Assembly: GCF_003634755.1 (NCBI RefSeq)
Contig: NZ_RBXA01000002.1
Span: 124,001 to 188,000 of the forward strand
Origin: Flavobacterium limicola
GTDB lineage: Bacteria > Bacteroidota > Bacteroidia > Flavobacteriales > Flavobacteriaceae
Direction: 5' to 3'
DNA length: 64,000 nucleotides
Part shown: in pieces, positions 16,517 through 25,259 of the stretch
Position numbering within the stretch: the first letter of the stretch is position 1
Layout of the letters: every line of letters begins with the position of its first letter
Notes under the pieces: generated by a model
The model's database searches: none
Told to the model about the DNA's origin: nothing
The model's input: only the letters and a program-made list of their open reading frames with translations
Program-made: the position numbers and the translations under genes

Positions 16517-17779
16517 ATGAACGATACCGTTACAATGCCAATACAAGCACAAAATATTGAAATACCAAACGGTTTTAAACAAACTGCCATTGGTTTAATT
16601 CCAAGTGATTGGGAGGTTAAGAAATTGGGGGAAATAGGAAGTTTTTCAAAAGGCAAAGGAATACTAAAGGCACAAGTTTTAGAAAACGGTTTGCCGTGTA
16701 TTAGATATGGAGAAATTTATACAACACATCATTTTGTAATTAAAGAGTTCAAATCATATATAAGTGAAGAGGTTGCAAATGAAAGCCAAGAAATTTCAAA
16801 AGGAGATATTTTATTTGCAGGTTCGGGAGAAACTATTGATGATATTGGAAAAGCGGTTGTGTATATTGGTAATGAAATAGCTTATGCTGGTGGTGATACA
16901 ATAATTTTCAAACCTAATAATAACAACTCTGAAACGATTTCTTATATTTTAGAAATGGATAGTTCTAGAAAACAAAAGCGAACTTTTGGACAAGGAAATT
17001 CGGTTGTACATATTTATCCTTCGGAATTAAAAAAACTCAAAATCCCACTCCCTCCACTCCCAGAACAACAAAAAATAGCGTCAATATTATCAACGTGGGA
17101 TGAAGCGATTGATAATTGTAAAGAGATTATTGAGGAGTTGAAAGTTAGAAATAAAGGACTGACTCAAAAGTTACTTACAGGTAAAATGAGAGTTAAAGGG
17201 TTTGAGGGAAGTAAGTGGGTCGAAAAGAAAGGAAATAAAATCTTTAGAAACAATACAGATAAAACCCATAACGGAGATTTGGAAATTCTTTCAGCTACGC
17301 AGGAAAGAGGTGTAATTCCTAGAAGTATGAATAATATTGATATTAAATATGATAAAAATTCATTAGGTACATATAAGAAAGTTGAAGTTGGTGATTATGT
17401 AATAAGCTTACGTTCGTTTCAAGGGGGGATAGAATATTCAGAATATGAAGGGATAGTAAGTCCAGCGTACACTATTTTAAAAGAAATCATTCCTATTTCA
17501 AAAAAATTCTATAAAGTTTACTTCAAAACAGAAACTTTTATCAATCGATTAAATACTATTATTTATGGTATTCGTGACGGTAAACAAATTAGTTTTAGTG
17601 ATTTCGCGACTTTAAATATTCCGTATCCATCTATTGAAGAGCAAAATGAAATAGCAATAATTCTCGACAAAGCAACAGAAGAACTCAACCAATACCAACA
17701 AAAACTACAAACCTTGCAATTACAAAAAAAGGGATTAATGCAACAGTTGTTGACGGGGAAAGTGAGAGTAAAAATTTAA
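16517..17779 (+). CDS. hsdS: type I restriction specificity subunit HsdS (two TRDs)
   Basis: 420 residues. Two target recognition domains, about 20-190 and 235-390, each followed by a conserved coiled-coil: LPPLPEQQKIASILSTWDEAI...LTQKLLTGKMRV and YPSIEEQNEIAIILDKATEEL...MQQLLTGKVRV. The repeated LLTGK(M/V)RVK blocks are the typical circular-permutation seams of HsdS. It selects the bipartite DNA site for HsdM and HsdR. First TRD starts with SDWEVKKLGEIGSFSKGKG, typical of the family. Confidence 0.94.
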   Translation: MNDTVTMPIQAQNIEIPNGFKQTAIGLIPSDWEVKKLGEIGSFSKGKGILKAQVLENGLPCIRYGEIYTTHHFVIKEFKSYISEEVANESQEISKGDILFAGSGETIDDIGKAVVYIGNEIAYAGGDTIIFKPNNNNSETISYILEMDSSRKQKRTFGQGNSVVHIYPSELKKLKIPLPPLPEQQKIASILSTWDEAIDNCKEIIEELKVRNKGLTQKLLTGKMRVKGFEGSKWVEKKGNKIFRNNTDKTHNGDLEILSATQERGVIPRSMNNIDIKYDKNSLGTYKKVEVGDYVISLRSFQGGIEYSEYEGIVSPAYTILKEIIPISKKFYKVYFKTETFINRLNTIIYGIRDGKQISFSDFATLNIPYPSIEEQNEIAIILDKATEELNQYQQKLQTLQLQKKGLMQQLLTGKVRVKI

Positions 17780-17790
17780 AATAACAATAT

Positions 17791-18309
17791 ATGACAAACG
17801 AACGAGATCAAACTAAATTAATTATTCAAAGATTTGATAATTACATTACTGGAGCAAATACGAAAGGAAATTTTCTATTGGCTATAAATACATTTTTATG
17901 CGGAATAATTATAGCTAATTACAGTAAATTCAAAGAACTTATTGTTTGTGAAAGTGATATGGTTTATCTCAATGTTATTTTAATCATTTTAGTAATATTA
18001 AGTATTTGCACAACATTTTTTGTTTTAAGAGCTGTTTATCCTTTTGTATTATCAGGAAATTCAAGTAAGGATAGCTATCATTCTCACATTTTCTTTAATT
18101 CGGTGGCAGAATTTACAGATGGTAAAGAATATCATAAATCTGTATTAAAGCAAACTGATGAAAACGTTGAAGAAGATATGGCAATCCAAGCTTTTTATTT
18201 AGCAAAAGGATTAAAAAGTAAATATTGGTTTTTAGAAATAGCAATGAAATTTGTTTATGCCGAACTTGTAGTCCTATTAATTTTATTAGCAACAATTTTA
18301 ATTTTTTAA
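17791..18309 (+). CDS. Pycsar membrane effector (PycTM-like)
   Basis: 172 residues. It opens with RFDNYITGANTKGNFLLAINTF, the block seen at the start of PycTM effectors, and has about four hydrophobic segments (roughly 28-45, 52-75, 145-170, with the first two closely spaced). In known Pycsar systems this protein disrupts the inner membrane when bound by cCMP or cUMP, killing the infected cell. The stop lies 2 bases before the cyclase start, so both are made from one message. Identification is by eye and rests on the start block plus the partner gene. Confidence 0.78.
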   Translation: MTNERDQTKLIIQRFDNYITGANTKGNFLLAINTFLCGIIIANYSKFKELIVCESDMVYLNVILIILVILSICTTFFVLRAVYPFVLSGNSSKDSYHSHIFFNSVAEFTDGKEYHKSVLKQTDENVEEDMAIQAFYLAKGLKSKYWFLEIAMKFVYAELVVLLILLATILIF

Positions 18310-18311
18310 TT

Positions 18312-19628
18312 ATGAAATTATTTGAAAATTATTTATCGGATTTTGATGACATTCTTTCTAAAAAAGTTAGAGTAACTCCAGATTATATCAAAGAACAAAG
18401 AACATTTAGTTCGAATTTACTTAAAGCTCAAAATTTTTCTGCTGAAAATCATGTTGGATTAGGAATGCCAAATTTGCCTGCCACAATTGAAGGTCCAAAA
18501 GTATTATTCAAATATGATAAAGCATTTTTGACAAAACATTTTGGTAATAATAATGATTCGTTTGATAAAATCACAATTGGTCCTCATCCCGATTTTGATG
18601 CTTTACAATCAACAGATTATATTCATCATCATTGTGTTTCAGTTTTTGTTGATATAAAAGGATCTACAAGATTGATTGAAAAATATTCATTACTTGAAGT
18701 GCGGTTGATTAAAGATAGTCTTTTGACTTTGGCTATTGAAGTTGCCAATCAATTTGGCGGACATATTCACAGACTACAAGGTGATGGTATTTTTATTCAA
18801 TTTGTTAGAAAAGATAAAACTCCAAATGATGCTGCAATTAACGCTTTAAATGCTGTTTCAATTTTAACTCAATTTGTATCTGTTGATTTAGCTAATATTA
18901 TGAAACAATATGATTTAAAACCAATAAAAATTAGAGCAGGTATTGATTATGGTGATAATGACAATGTACTTTGGTCTTATTATGGAATAGCAGGTTGTGA
19001 GGAACTTACAACAACCAGTTTGCATACAGATATGGCTGCTAAACTACAAGCCAAAGCGTATGATAATTCAATATTAATTGGCGGTAATGTAAAGAAGCTG
19101 TTAGATCTAAAATCAGACTTTTATACCTATTTTGAAAATCAAGAAAGCAAAGAAAAAGTTTATAATATTTCTACTCAATTTACTTATCCATTTTTTGTTT
19201 TTAATTGGAACGAGTTTTTAACATCATTGCCATTTGTATGGAAAACAAGCGGTTCTGAAATATTAGAAATCAAAGAAAAATCAATCGTTATTGAATGTTT
19301 TATCTCTAACGAAGATGGAACAAATAGAGAAAGATATTTTCCTAATTCTAAGTCAATTCCAAAAGACAAGAAAATATATTTTAAACTTTTAAGAGATAAT
19401 AGAACATTTATAAAAACACCTTTTGAAAGTATAGAATGGTTCGGAAGAAATTCTGGTAAAGAAGCAGAGGATCTTGAACATTTAAACCTTGATTTTGACA
19501 AGTATTTTGATAATAAAACAGAATGTATTGTAGATGCAACATATTTAGGACATCATTATATTGAGTGTAAAATTTTAAGAGGACATTTGACAACTGAAAA
19601 AGTAACATTTCCAATTTTTGTCCAATAA
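18312..19628 (+). CDS. Pycsar nucleotide cyclase (PycC-like) with AGS-C sensor domain
   Basis: 438 residues from ATG 18312 (the frame upstream overlaps the effector gene). A class III nucleotide cyclase domain spans about 105-290: VFVDIKGSTRLIE places the metal-binding Asp at 114, and RLQGDGIFIQF gives the second Asp at 158. The last 130 residues match the AGS-C sensor layout of antiphage cyclases (IEWFGRNSGKEAE ... RGHLTTEKVTF). Known PycC enzymes make cCMP or cUMP upon phage infection. Which base is used cannot be read with certainty here. It is coupled to the upstream membrane effector. Confidence 0.82.
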   Translation: MKLFENYLSDFDDILSKKVRVTPDYIKEQRTFSSNLLKAQNFSAENHVGLGMPNLPATIEGPKVLFKYDKAFLTKHFGNNNDSFDKITIGPHPDFDALQSTDYIHHHCVSVFVDIKGSTRLIEKYSLLEVRLIKDSLLTLAIEVANQFGGHIHRLQGDGIFIQFVRKDKTPNDAAINALNAVSILTQFVSVDLANIMKQYDLKPIKIRAGIDYGDNDNVLWSYYGIAGCEELTTTSLHTDMAAKLQAKAYDNSILIGGNVKKLLDLKSDFYTYFENQESKEKVYNISTQFTYPFFVFNWNEFLTSLPFVWKTSGSEILEIKEKSIVIECFISNEDGTNRERYFPNSKSIPKDKKIYFKLLRDNRTFIKTPFESIEWFGRNSGKEAEDLEHLNLDFDKYFDNKTECIVDATYLGHHYIECKILRGHLTTEKVTFPIFVQ

Positions 19629-19640
19629 AAAAAATAACGT

Positions 19641-20096
19641 ATGAAAGTATTAGGAATTAGAAACACGCCAACAAAAATTAGATTTTGCATTTTAGAAGGA
19701 GACAAATCAAATTATGTTTTTACTAATTGTAATGATGAAAATAAAATAGATTTGCCAAAATCACTTAAAACAGAGTTTGAGATTTATCAATGGATAAAAA
19801 GTGAATACGAAAGACTTTTTGATAAATATGGACCATTCGACCATTTTGCGATTAAGCAAAATGAAAATGTTCCGACAAGATATAGTAGTGTAAAACCTGT
19901 TATGTTTATGGATTGTATAGCTTCAATAGTTTCAATAGCGAATAACACTCCATTTTCATCACATTTATATACATCGCTTGGCACAAAAGGTAAAGAAGTC
20001 GTTGGCTTTGTAGAAACAAAAGTTTCAAAAACAAGTGTTAACTGGGATAGTCAGATTGCTGATGCGTTGGCGGCTTCTATTAAAAATTTAAAATAA
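19641..20096 (+). CDS. small protein, possibly RNase H-fold, paired with a kinase
   Basis: 151 residues. The start MKVLGIRNTPTKIRFCILEGD, a central helix-rich part and the end NWDSQIADALAASIKN give the outline of a RuvC/RNase H-like fold similar to DUF3010, but the first-strand catalytic Asp is not present (GIR instead of GID), so nuclease activity is doubtful. It starts 12 bases after the cyclase gene and its stop overlaps the kinase start by one base (TAATG), which ties it closely to the kinase. Function unknown. Confidence 0.55.
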   Translation: MKVLGIRNTPTKIRFCILEGDKSNYVFTNCNDENKIDLPKSLKTEFEIYQWIKSEYERLFDKYGPFDHFAIKQNENVPTRYSSVKPVMFMDCIASIVSIANNTPFSSHLYTSLGTKGKEVVGFVETKVSKTSVNWDSQIADALAASIKNLK

Positions 20097-21160
20097 TGAC
20101 TTTCAATATAGGGGATGATATTTATAAGTTTACACTAATAAAAAAGTTAGGTGGTAATTTTGGTGATGTTTGGCAAGCGTTTGATAATTCCATTAGTAAA
20201 GAAATTGCCTTGAAAATTTTAGAACCAAAATATGAGCCAATTGCTAAACTTCTCGACGAAGCAAGAATAGGAAATAAATTTAATCATAAAAACTTGTTAC
20301 CTATACATTATGCTGATGTAACTTCAGTTGGAGGTATAACTTTTACTCTTATTTCGCAGGAATATTATAAAAATGGCGATGTAACTAATTATTTGAACAA
20401 TCATAATTTTCTTCCTTTACCTCAAACTTTAAAAGTTTTGCAGGATATTTTATTTGGATTAGAATACTTACACAACAATGGTTTTTATCACAATGATATT
20501 AAGCCAGGGAATATTTTAATGGATGACCAATCGAATGCTGTCCTTGCTGATTATGGTATTGCTGGTTTTTCCGCTAGTGTTTTGCCAGTTACTCCAAAAA
20601 ACTCATACATAGTTCATAGAGCACCAGAAAGTACAGGAACTTCACCAGTAATAAGTATTCATTCGGATATTTATCAAGTTGGATGTACGGCATATAGGTT
20701 GCTTAATGGTATTAGCAGTTTGAAAAATGAATTTATTTCTCTTGGGGAAATTATTTATGATGATAAAAAAGCTCAAGGAAAAATTCCGGATAGTAATAAG
20801 TACCAACCTTTCGTGCCTTCTCGATTAAAAACAATTATTAATAAAGCTTTAAATACAGACCCATCTTTACGTTATTCTTCTGCTCTTGAAATGAGAAGGA
20901 AACTTGAAAAATTACATTTTTCAGGATATTGGACAACAGATAGTCGTTCTGATTTAATTGGTATAGGTAAAAAATATACATATCATTTTGAGATAGTAGC
21001 TACAACTGCTTCTACTTTTAATTTGATTTCAACTAAAAAAAATAATCAATCTGGAAACATAACTAAAGTAATAGATTTCACTAAAAAAAATCTTAATCAA
21101 AAGGAAACGGAAAAATTAAAAAACGAATTCATTAGTTGGGTTATTGATAATGCAAACTAA
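20096..21160 (+). CDS. serine/threonine protein kinase-like protein
   Basis: 354 residues. Kinase domain about 8-270 with glycine-rich LGGNFGDVW, Lys40 in IALK, Glu55, catalytic loop YHNDIKPGN (131-139; HND where HRD is usual), DYG at 152-154 in place of DFG and APE at 186-188. All residues needed for phosphotransfer seem present. The C-terminal 80 residues are not recognised (a TYHFEIVATTAST stretch reads like a small beta domain). No membrane segment. Coupled to the small protein before it by a TAATG overlap; 107 bases before hsdR. Kinases occur in several phage-defence systems, but this pair does not match one I can name. Confidence 0.83.
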   Translation: MTFNIGDDIYKFTLIKKLGGNFGDVWQAFDNSISKEIALKILEPKYEPIAKLLDEARIGNKFNHKNLLPIHYADVTSVGGITFTLISQEYYKNGDVTNYLNNHNFLPLPQTLKVLQDILFGLEYLHNNGFYHNDIKPGNILMDDQSNAVLADYGIAGFSASVLPVTPKNSYIVHRAPESTGTSPVISIHSDIYQVGCTAYRLLNGISSLKNEFISLGEIIYDDKKAQGKIPDSNKYQPFVPSRLKTIINKALNTDPSLRYSSALEMRRKLEKLHFSGYWTTDSRSDLIGIGKKYTYHFEIVATTASTFNLISTKKNNQSGNITKVIDFTKKNLNQKETEKLKNEFISWVIDNAN

Positions 21161-21267
21161 AAAGAAGTCAAGTAGGTTCACTCAAAATTAGAATTCAAGA
21201 AGAAAGAACCTATTCTAAATCAAGTAGCCCTCAATAATCCAAAAAAGTAAAATAAAAAAAAACTGTT

Positions 21268-24200
21268 ATGCTACCATCCTACATAGAAGACCACATCAGT
21301 CAAATCCCGGCATTGCAATTACTCATAAAAATGGGGTATCAATATTTATCACCAGACGAAGCAATGGAACTACGGGGAGGCAGAACCAGTAATGTATTGC
21401 TTGAACCAATTTTAAAAGAGCAACTGCAAAAAATAAACAGCATTCAATACAAGGACAAAGAGTTTGCTTTTTCAGAAAGTAACATCAATGCGGCAATTAT
21501 TGCCTTGCGAGAATTACCAATTCAAGATGGATTTATAAAAGCAAATCAAGCATTTTATGACTTAATTACTTTGGGTAAAAGCCTGGAACAAACAATTCAA
21601 AACGATAAAAAAAGTTTCTCTTTTCAGTACATCGATTGGAAAAATATTGAAAATAATAGCTTTCACGTTACAGAGGAGTATGCAGTTTTGCGCAGCGAAA
21701 GAAACGACACCTATCGCCCGGATATTGTTTTGTTCGTAAATGGTATTCCAATGGTGGTAATAGAATGCAAAAGCAATGTGATAAAAAAACCGGTGGATGA
21801 AGCCATATCACAACATTTGCGCAACCAACAAGAAGATGGAATAAGAGCATTATACCAATATTCCAACCTCGTAATGTCATTAGCGGTAAACGAAGCAAGA
21901 TTTGCCACCACAGCTACACAAAAAGAGTTTTGGAGCGTGTGGAAAGAGATCTTTAGAACCAAAGAAGAAGGAATCCAATATGGCGATGCGATAAGACAAC
22001 TAAAAAATAGTGAACTACCCAATACGGAACGAACTGCCATTTTCAAACAACGATTCAGCAATGTGTTGCAGTATTTTAATCAACTGGAAAAAGAAGAAAT
22101 AATCATAACTGAACAGGATAAATTAACATTCAGTTTATGTCAAAAATCAAGACTGTTAGACTTAATTTTCAATTATATCGTCTATGATGATGGAATCAAA
22201 AAAATAACGCGATACCAACAATATTTTGCCATCAAGGAAACACTCAAAAGAATCAGTGCTCCTGATGCTAATGGCAAACGAACAGGTGGTGTGATTTGGC
22301 ACACCCAAGGAAGTGGAAAATCACTGACAATGGTAATGTTGGCACAACTAATTGCAACCCAAAAAACAATAAAAAACCCGAAAATCATTCTGGTTACCGA
22401 CAGGATTGATTTAAATACTCAAATCACGGAAACATTCCAAAAATGCCACGTCGATGTCATAGAAGCTGTTACAGGAAAAGATTTAGTAGATCTTATCAAT
22501 AGCCCGAAAGATGCCGTAATCACAACCCTGATTCACAAATTTGAAGCAGCCATAAACCAGGCTAAAGAAGGGTTTACTTCTCCTAATATTTTCGTCTTGA
22601 TTGACGAAGGACACCGCAGCCAATATGGTACGTTTAATGTGAAAATGCAAAAGGTTTTCCCGAATGCTTGTTTTGTTGCGTTCACGGGAACACCATTAAT
22701 GAAGAGAGAAAAAAGTACTGCTAATAAATTCGGCGGCATTATTGATGTCTATTCTATTACAGATGCCGTAGAAGACAAAGCAGTGGTGCCATTGCTGTAC
22801 GAAGGAAGACACAATTTAATCGATGTAAACGAAAAACCGTTGGATACTTTCTTCGACAAGATTTCAGAACCACTCACCCCTTATGGAAAAGCAGCACTTA
22901 AAAGAAAATACAGTTCTACCAATCAACTCAACAAAGCCGATCAGGTGATTTATGCTAGAGCTTGGAATATTAGCGAACATTTTGTCGACAACATTCAAGG
23001 AACTGGATTTAAAGGACAATTAGTGGCTCCCAATAAAACTACAGCTATAAAATACCGAGAATACATAAAAGAAATTGGCAAAGTAAGTTGTGAAGTATTA
23101 ATTTCTCCACCCGATACAAGAGAAAATTACGAAGATGCTTTTGAAGAAAATGAAGATGTAGTGTTGAAGTTTTACAAAGCAATGATGGATAAATATGGAA
23201 AGCAAAAAGTATATGAGAAATCAGTAATCAATGCTTTCAAGAAACAGGAAAACCCGGAAATAATTATTGTGGTGGATAAACTTTTAACGGGCTTTGACGC
23301 TCCAAATAATCAAGTATTATACATTACGCGAAGCTTAAAAGAACACACCTTGCTTCAAGCTATTGCTAGGGTAAATCGAGTGTCAGAAGGAAAAGAATAT
23401 GGATTCATTATTGATTACTTCGGTAATCTGGAAAATCTGGATAAAGCGCTGGAAACCTATAGTGGATTGAGTGACTTTGAACACGAAGAATTAACAGGAA
23501 CGCTGATAAATATCAATAAGGAAATAGAGAAGTTGCCACAAGCGCACAGCGAGTTATGGGACATCTTTAAAACCATCAAGAACAAATACGATGCCGAAGC
23601 CTATTCCGAATTATTAAGTGATGAGAGTATCAGACATCCTTTTTATGAAAAGCTGTCAGCTTTTGTACGTTTGTTCAAATTAGCAATGGCATCAATTGAA
23701 TTTAACGATATTGAAAACGAAAAAACCATTGACAAATACAAAAAAGACGCTAAATTTTTCTTGCAATTAAGAGTTGACGTGAAGCGAAGATATTTTGACG
23801 ATTTGGATTTCGCAGCTTTTGAACCACAAGTGCAAAAGTTAATAGACAAGCACATTACAACAGAAGGCGAAGTGTTAAAAATAACGGAACTGGTAAATAT
23901 TTTTGATAGAGAAAAAAGAGAAGCCGAATTAGAAAAAATGACGAGCAAAGCGGCTAAAGCGGATCATATTGCAACACGTACAGAAAAAGCCATTAACGTT
24001 AAGATGAATGAAGATCCCATCTTCTATAAAAATTTATCGGTTCTAATAAGGGAAGCCATAAATGATTACCATCAGCACCGCATTGATGAAGCGCTATACT
24101 TGAAAAAAGCCAAAGAATACGAAAACCAATTTCTTACCGGAAAACAAAATAATGTTCCATCAAGTATTCGTGAAAAACCAAATGCAGTGGCATTTTATAA

Positions 24201-24489
24201 TCTGATAACTGATATTTTAGAAAACAGTTTCAGTAATACTCCTGAACCCAAAGAAGTACAGGCAAGTACAGCACTAGAAGTAGAAGATTGCATCAAGAAT
24301 ATTGTGTATGAAAACGGCACCCTAATTATCGATTGGCAAACCAATACGGAGATTGAGAAAGATTTGAAAAATAAATTAGATGATTTACTTTTCGAAAAAC
24401 AACGGCAATACGACACACAATTCTCCTTTGAGAAAATTGATGAGTTAATAGAGGAAGTCATTAAAATTGCAAAATTAAAATACGTATAA
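21268..24489 (+). CDS. hsdR: type I restriction endonuclease subunit HsdR
   Basis: 1073 residues, a normal size. The N-terminal nuclease domain has the PD-(D/E)xK pattern: PD at 151-152 and ECK at 166-168. The SF2 motor follows with Walker A TQGSGKS near 346-352, the DEGHR box and TGTPL motif, then VDKLLTGFDAP and LLQAIARVNR of the second RecA lobe. The C-terminal helical part binds the methyltransferase. It translocates DNA and cuts far from unmethylated sites. It lies 107 bases after the kinase gene and its stop overlaps the next start (TAATG). Confidence 0.96.
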   Translation: MLPSYIEDHISQIPALQLLIKMGYQYLSPDEAMELRGGRTSNVLLEPILKEQLQKINSIQYKDKEFAFSESNINAAIIALRELPIQDGFIKANQAFYDLITLGKSLEQTIQNDKKSFSFQYIDWKNIENNSFHVTEEYAVLRSERNDTYRPDIVLFVNGIPMVVIECKSNVIKKPVDEAISQHLRNQQEDGIRALYQYSNLVMSLAVNEARFATTATQKEFWSVWKEIFRTKEEGIQYGDAIRQLKNSELPNTERTAIFKQRFSNVLQYFNQLEKEEIIITEQDKLTFSLCQKSRLLDLIFNYIVYDDGIKKITRYQQYFAIKETLKRISAPDANGKRTGGVIWHTQGSGKSLTMVMLAQLIATQKTIKNPKIILVTDRIDLNTQITETFQKCHVDVIEAVTGKDLVDLINSPKDAVITTLIHKFEAAINQAKEGFTSPNIFVLIDEGHRSQYGTFNVKMQKVFPNACFVAFTGTPLMKREKSTANKFGGIIDVYSITDAVEDKAVVPLLYEGRHNLIDVNEKPLDTFFDKISEPLTPYGKAALKRKYSSTNQLNKADQVIYARAWNISEHFVDNIQGTGFKGQLVAPNKTTAIKYREYIKEIGKVSCEVLISPPDTRENYEDAFEENEDVVLKFYKAMMDKYGKQKVYEKSVINAFKKQENPEIIIVVDKLLTGFDAPNNQVLYITRSLKEHTLLQAIARVNRVSEGKEYGFIIDYFGNLENLDKALETYSGLSDFEHEELTGTLININKEIEKLPQAHSELWDIFKTIKNKYDAEAYSELLSDESIRHPFYEKLSAFVRLFKLAMASIEFNDIENEKTIDKYKKDAKFFLQLRVDVKRRYFDDLDFAAFEPQVQKLIDKHITTEGEVLKITELVNIFDREKREAELEKMTSKAAKADHIATRTEKAINVKMNEDPIFYKNLSVLIREAINDYHQHRIDEALYLKKAKEYENQFLTGKQNNVPSSIREKPNAVAFYNLITDILENSFSNTPEPKEVQASTALEVEDCIKNIVYENGTLIIDWQTNTEIEKDLKNKLDDLLFEKQRQYDTQFSFEKIDELIEEVIKIAKLKYV

Positions 24490-25199
24490 TGTTACATTCT
24501 GTTCAGCAAGTCAACTATGGCAGCAAAAGCATTGAATATAATCTATCTTTTGCTGCAAGAAAATCATTAGGGATAAAAGTATTGCCTACTGGTGTGGTAA
24601 CTGTCATTGCGCCTAATGAAAGTAGCTTAGTTGACATCAATGCAAAAGTAAAATCCAAAGCCAATTGGATATTAAAGCAACAAGCATTTTTTTGTAGTTA
24701 TAGACCAAATACGCCAGAACGTAAATATGTTAATGGTGAAACACATTTGTATTTAGGAAGACAATATAAGTTGCAAATCATTGAAGATACAATAAATGAA
24801 ATAAAGATTTATAGAGGTTCAATGATTATGAAAACTAAAAAAACCAATCCAGAATATTTAGAAAAAAAACTAAACGAATGGTACAAGGAAAAAGCTATCA
24901 TTCATTTCGAAGAATTGTTAGATAGTTCTTTAGAAAAATTCAATAAGTTTAAAATTGAAAAACCTTTTTTAGACATAAGATTAATGCAAAAACGTTGGGG
25001 CAGTTGCACTAAATCAGGCAAAATAATACTAAATACAGAATTGATAAAAGCTCCGAAAGGAAGCATAGAATACGTTGTTATTCACGAATTATGTCATTTG
25101 ATTCATCATAATCACAACAAAAACTTTTTTGATTTGCAAAACCTCTTATCTCCTAATTGGGAAAAATGGAAAGAAAAACTAGAACACGCTCTTTCATAA
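24489..25199 (+). CDS. YgjP/WLM-type zinc metallopeptidase (M48-like, DUF45)
   Basis: 236 residues with RWGSC (169-173) and the zinc motif HELCH (199-203) followed by HHNHNKNF, the combination typical of DUF45/YgjP proteins. The N-terminal half is the usual beta-rich part. Such genes often stand directly behind hsdR in type I loci; the substrate is unknown, with a SprT-like action on DNA-bound proteins being one idea. One-base overlap with hsdR implies translational coupling. Confidence 0.88.
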   Translation: MLHSVQQVNYGSKSIEYNLSFAARKSLGIKVLPTGVVTVIAPNESSLVDINAKVKSKANWILKQQAFFCSYRPNTPERKYVNGETHLYLGRQYKLQIIEDTINEIKIYRGSMIMKTKKTNPEYLEKKLNEWYKEKAIIHFEELLDSSLEKFNKFKIEKPFLDIRLMQKRWGSCTKSGKIILNTELIKAPKGSIEYVVIHELCHLIHHNHNKNFFDLQNLLSPNWEKWKEKLEHALS

Positions 25200-25259
25200 A
25201 TTTAATTAATTTTAAAAAAGAGTTGTAATGTAATAGGAAATGAAAAATAAACTAATAAT

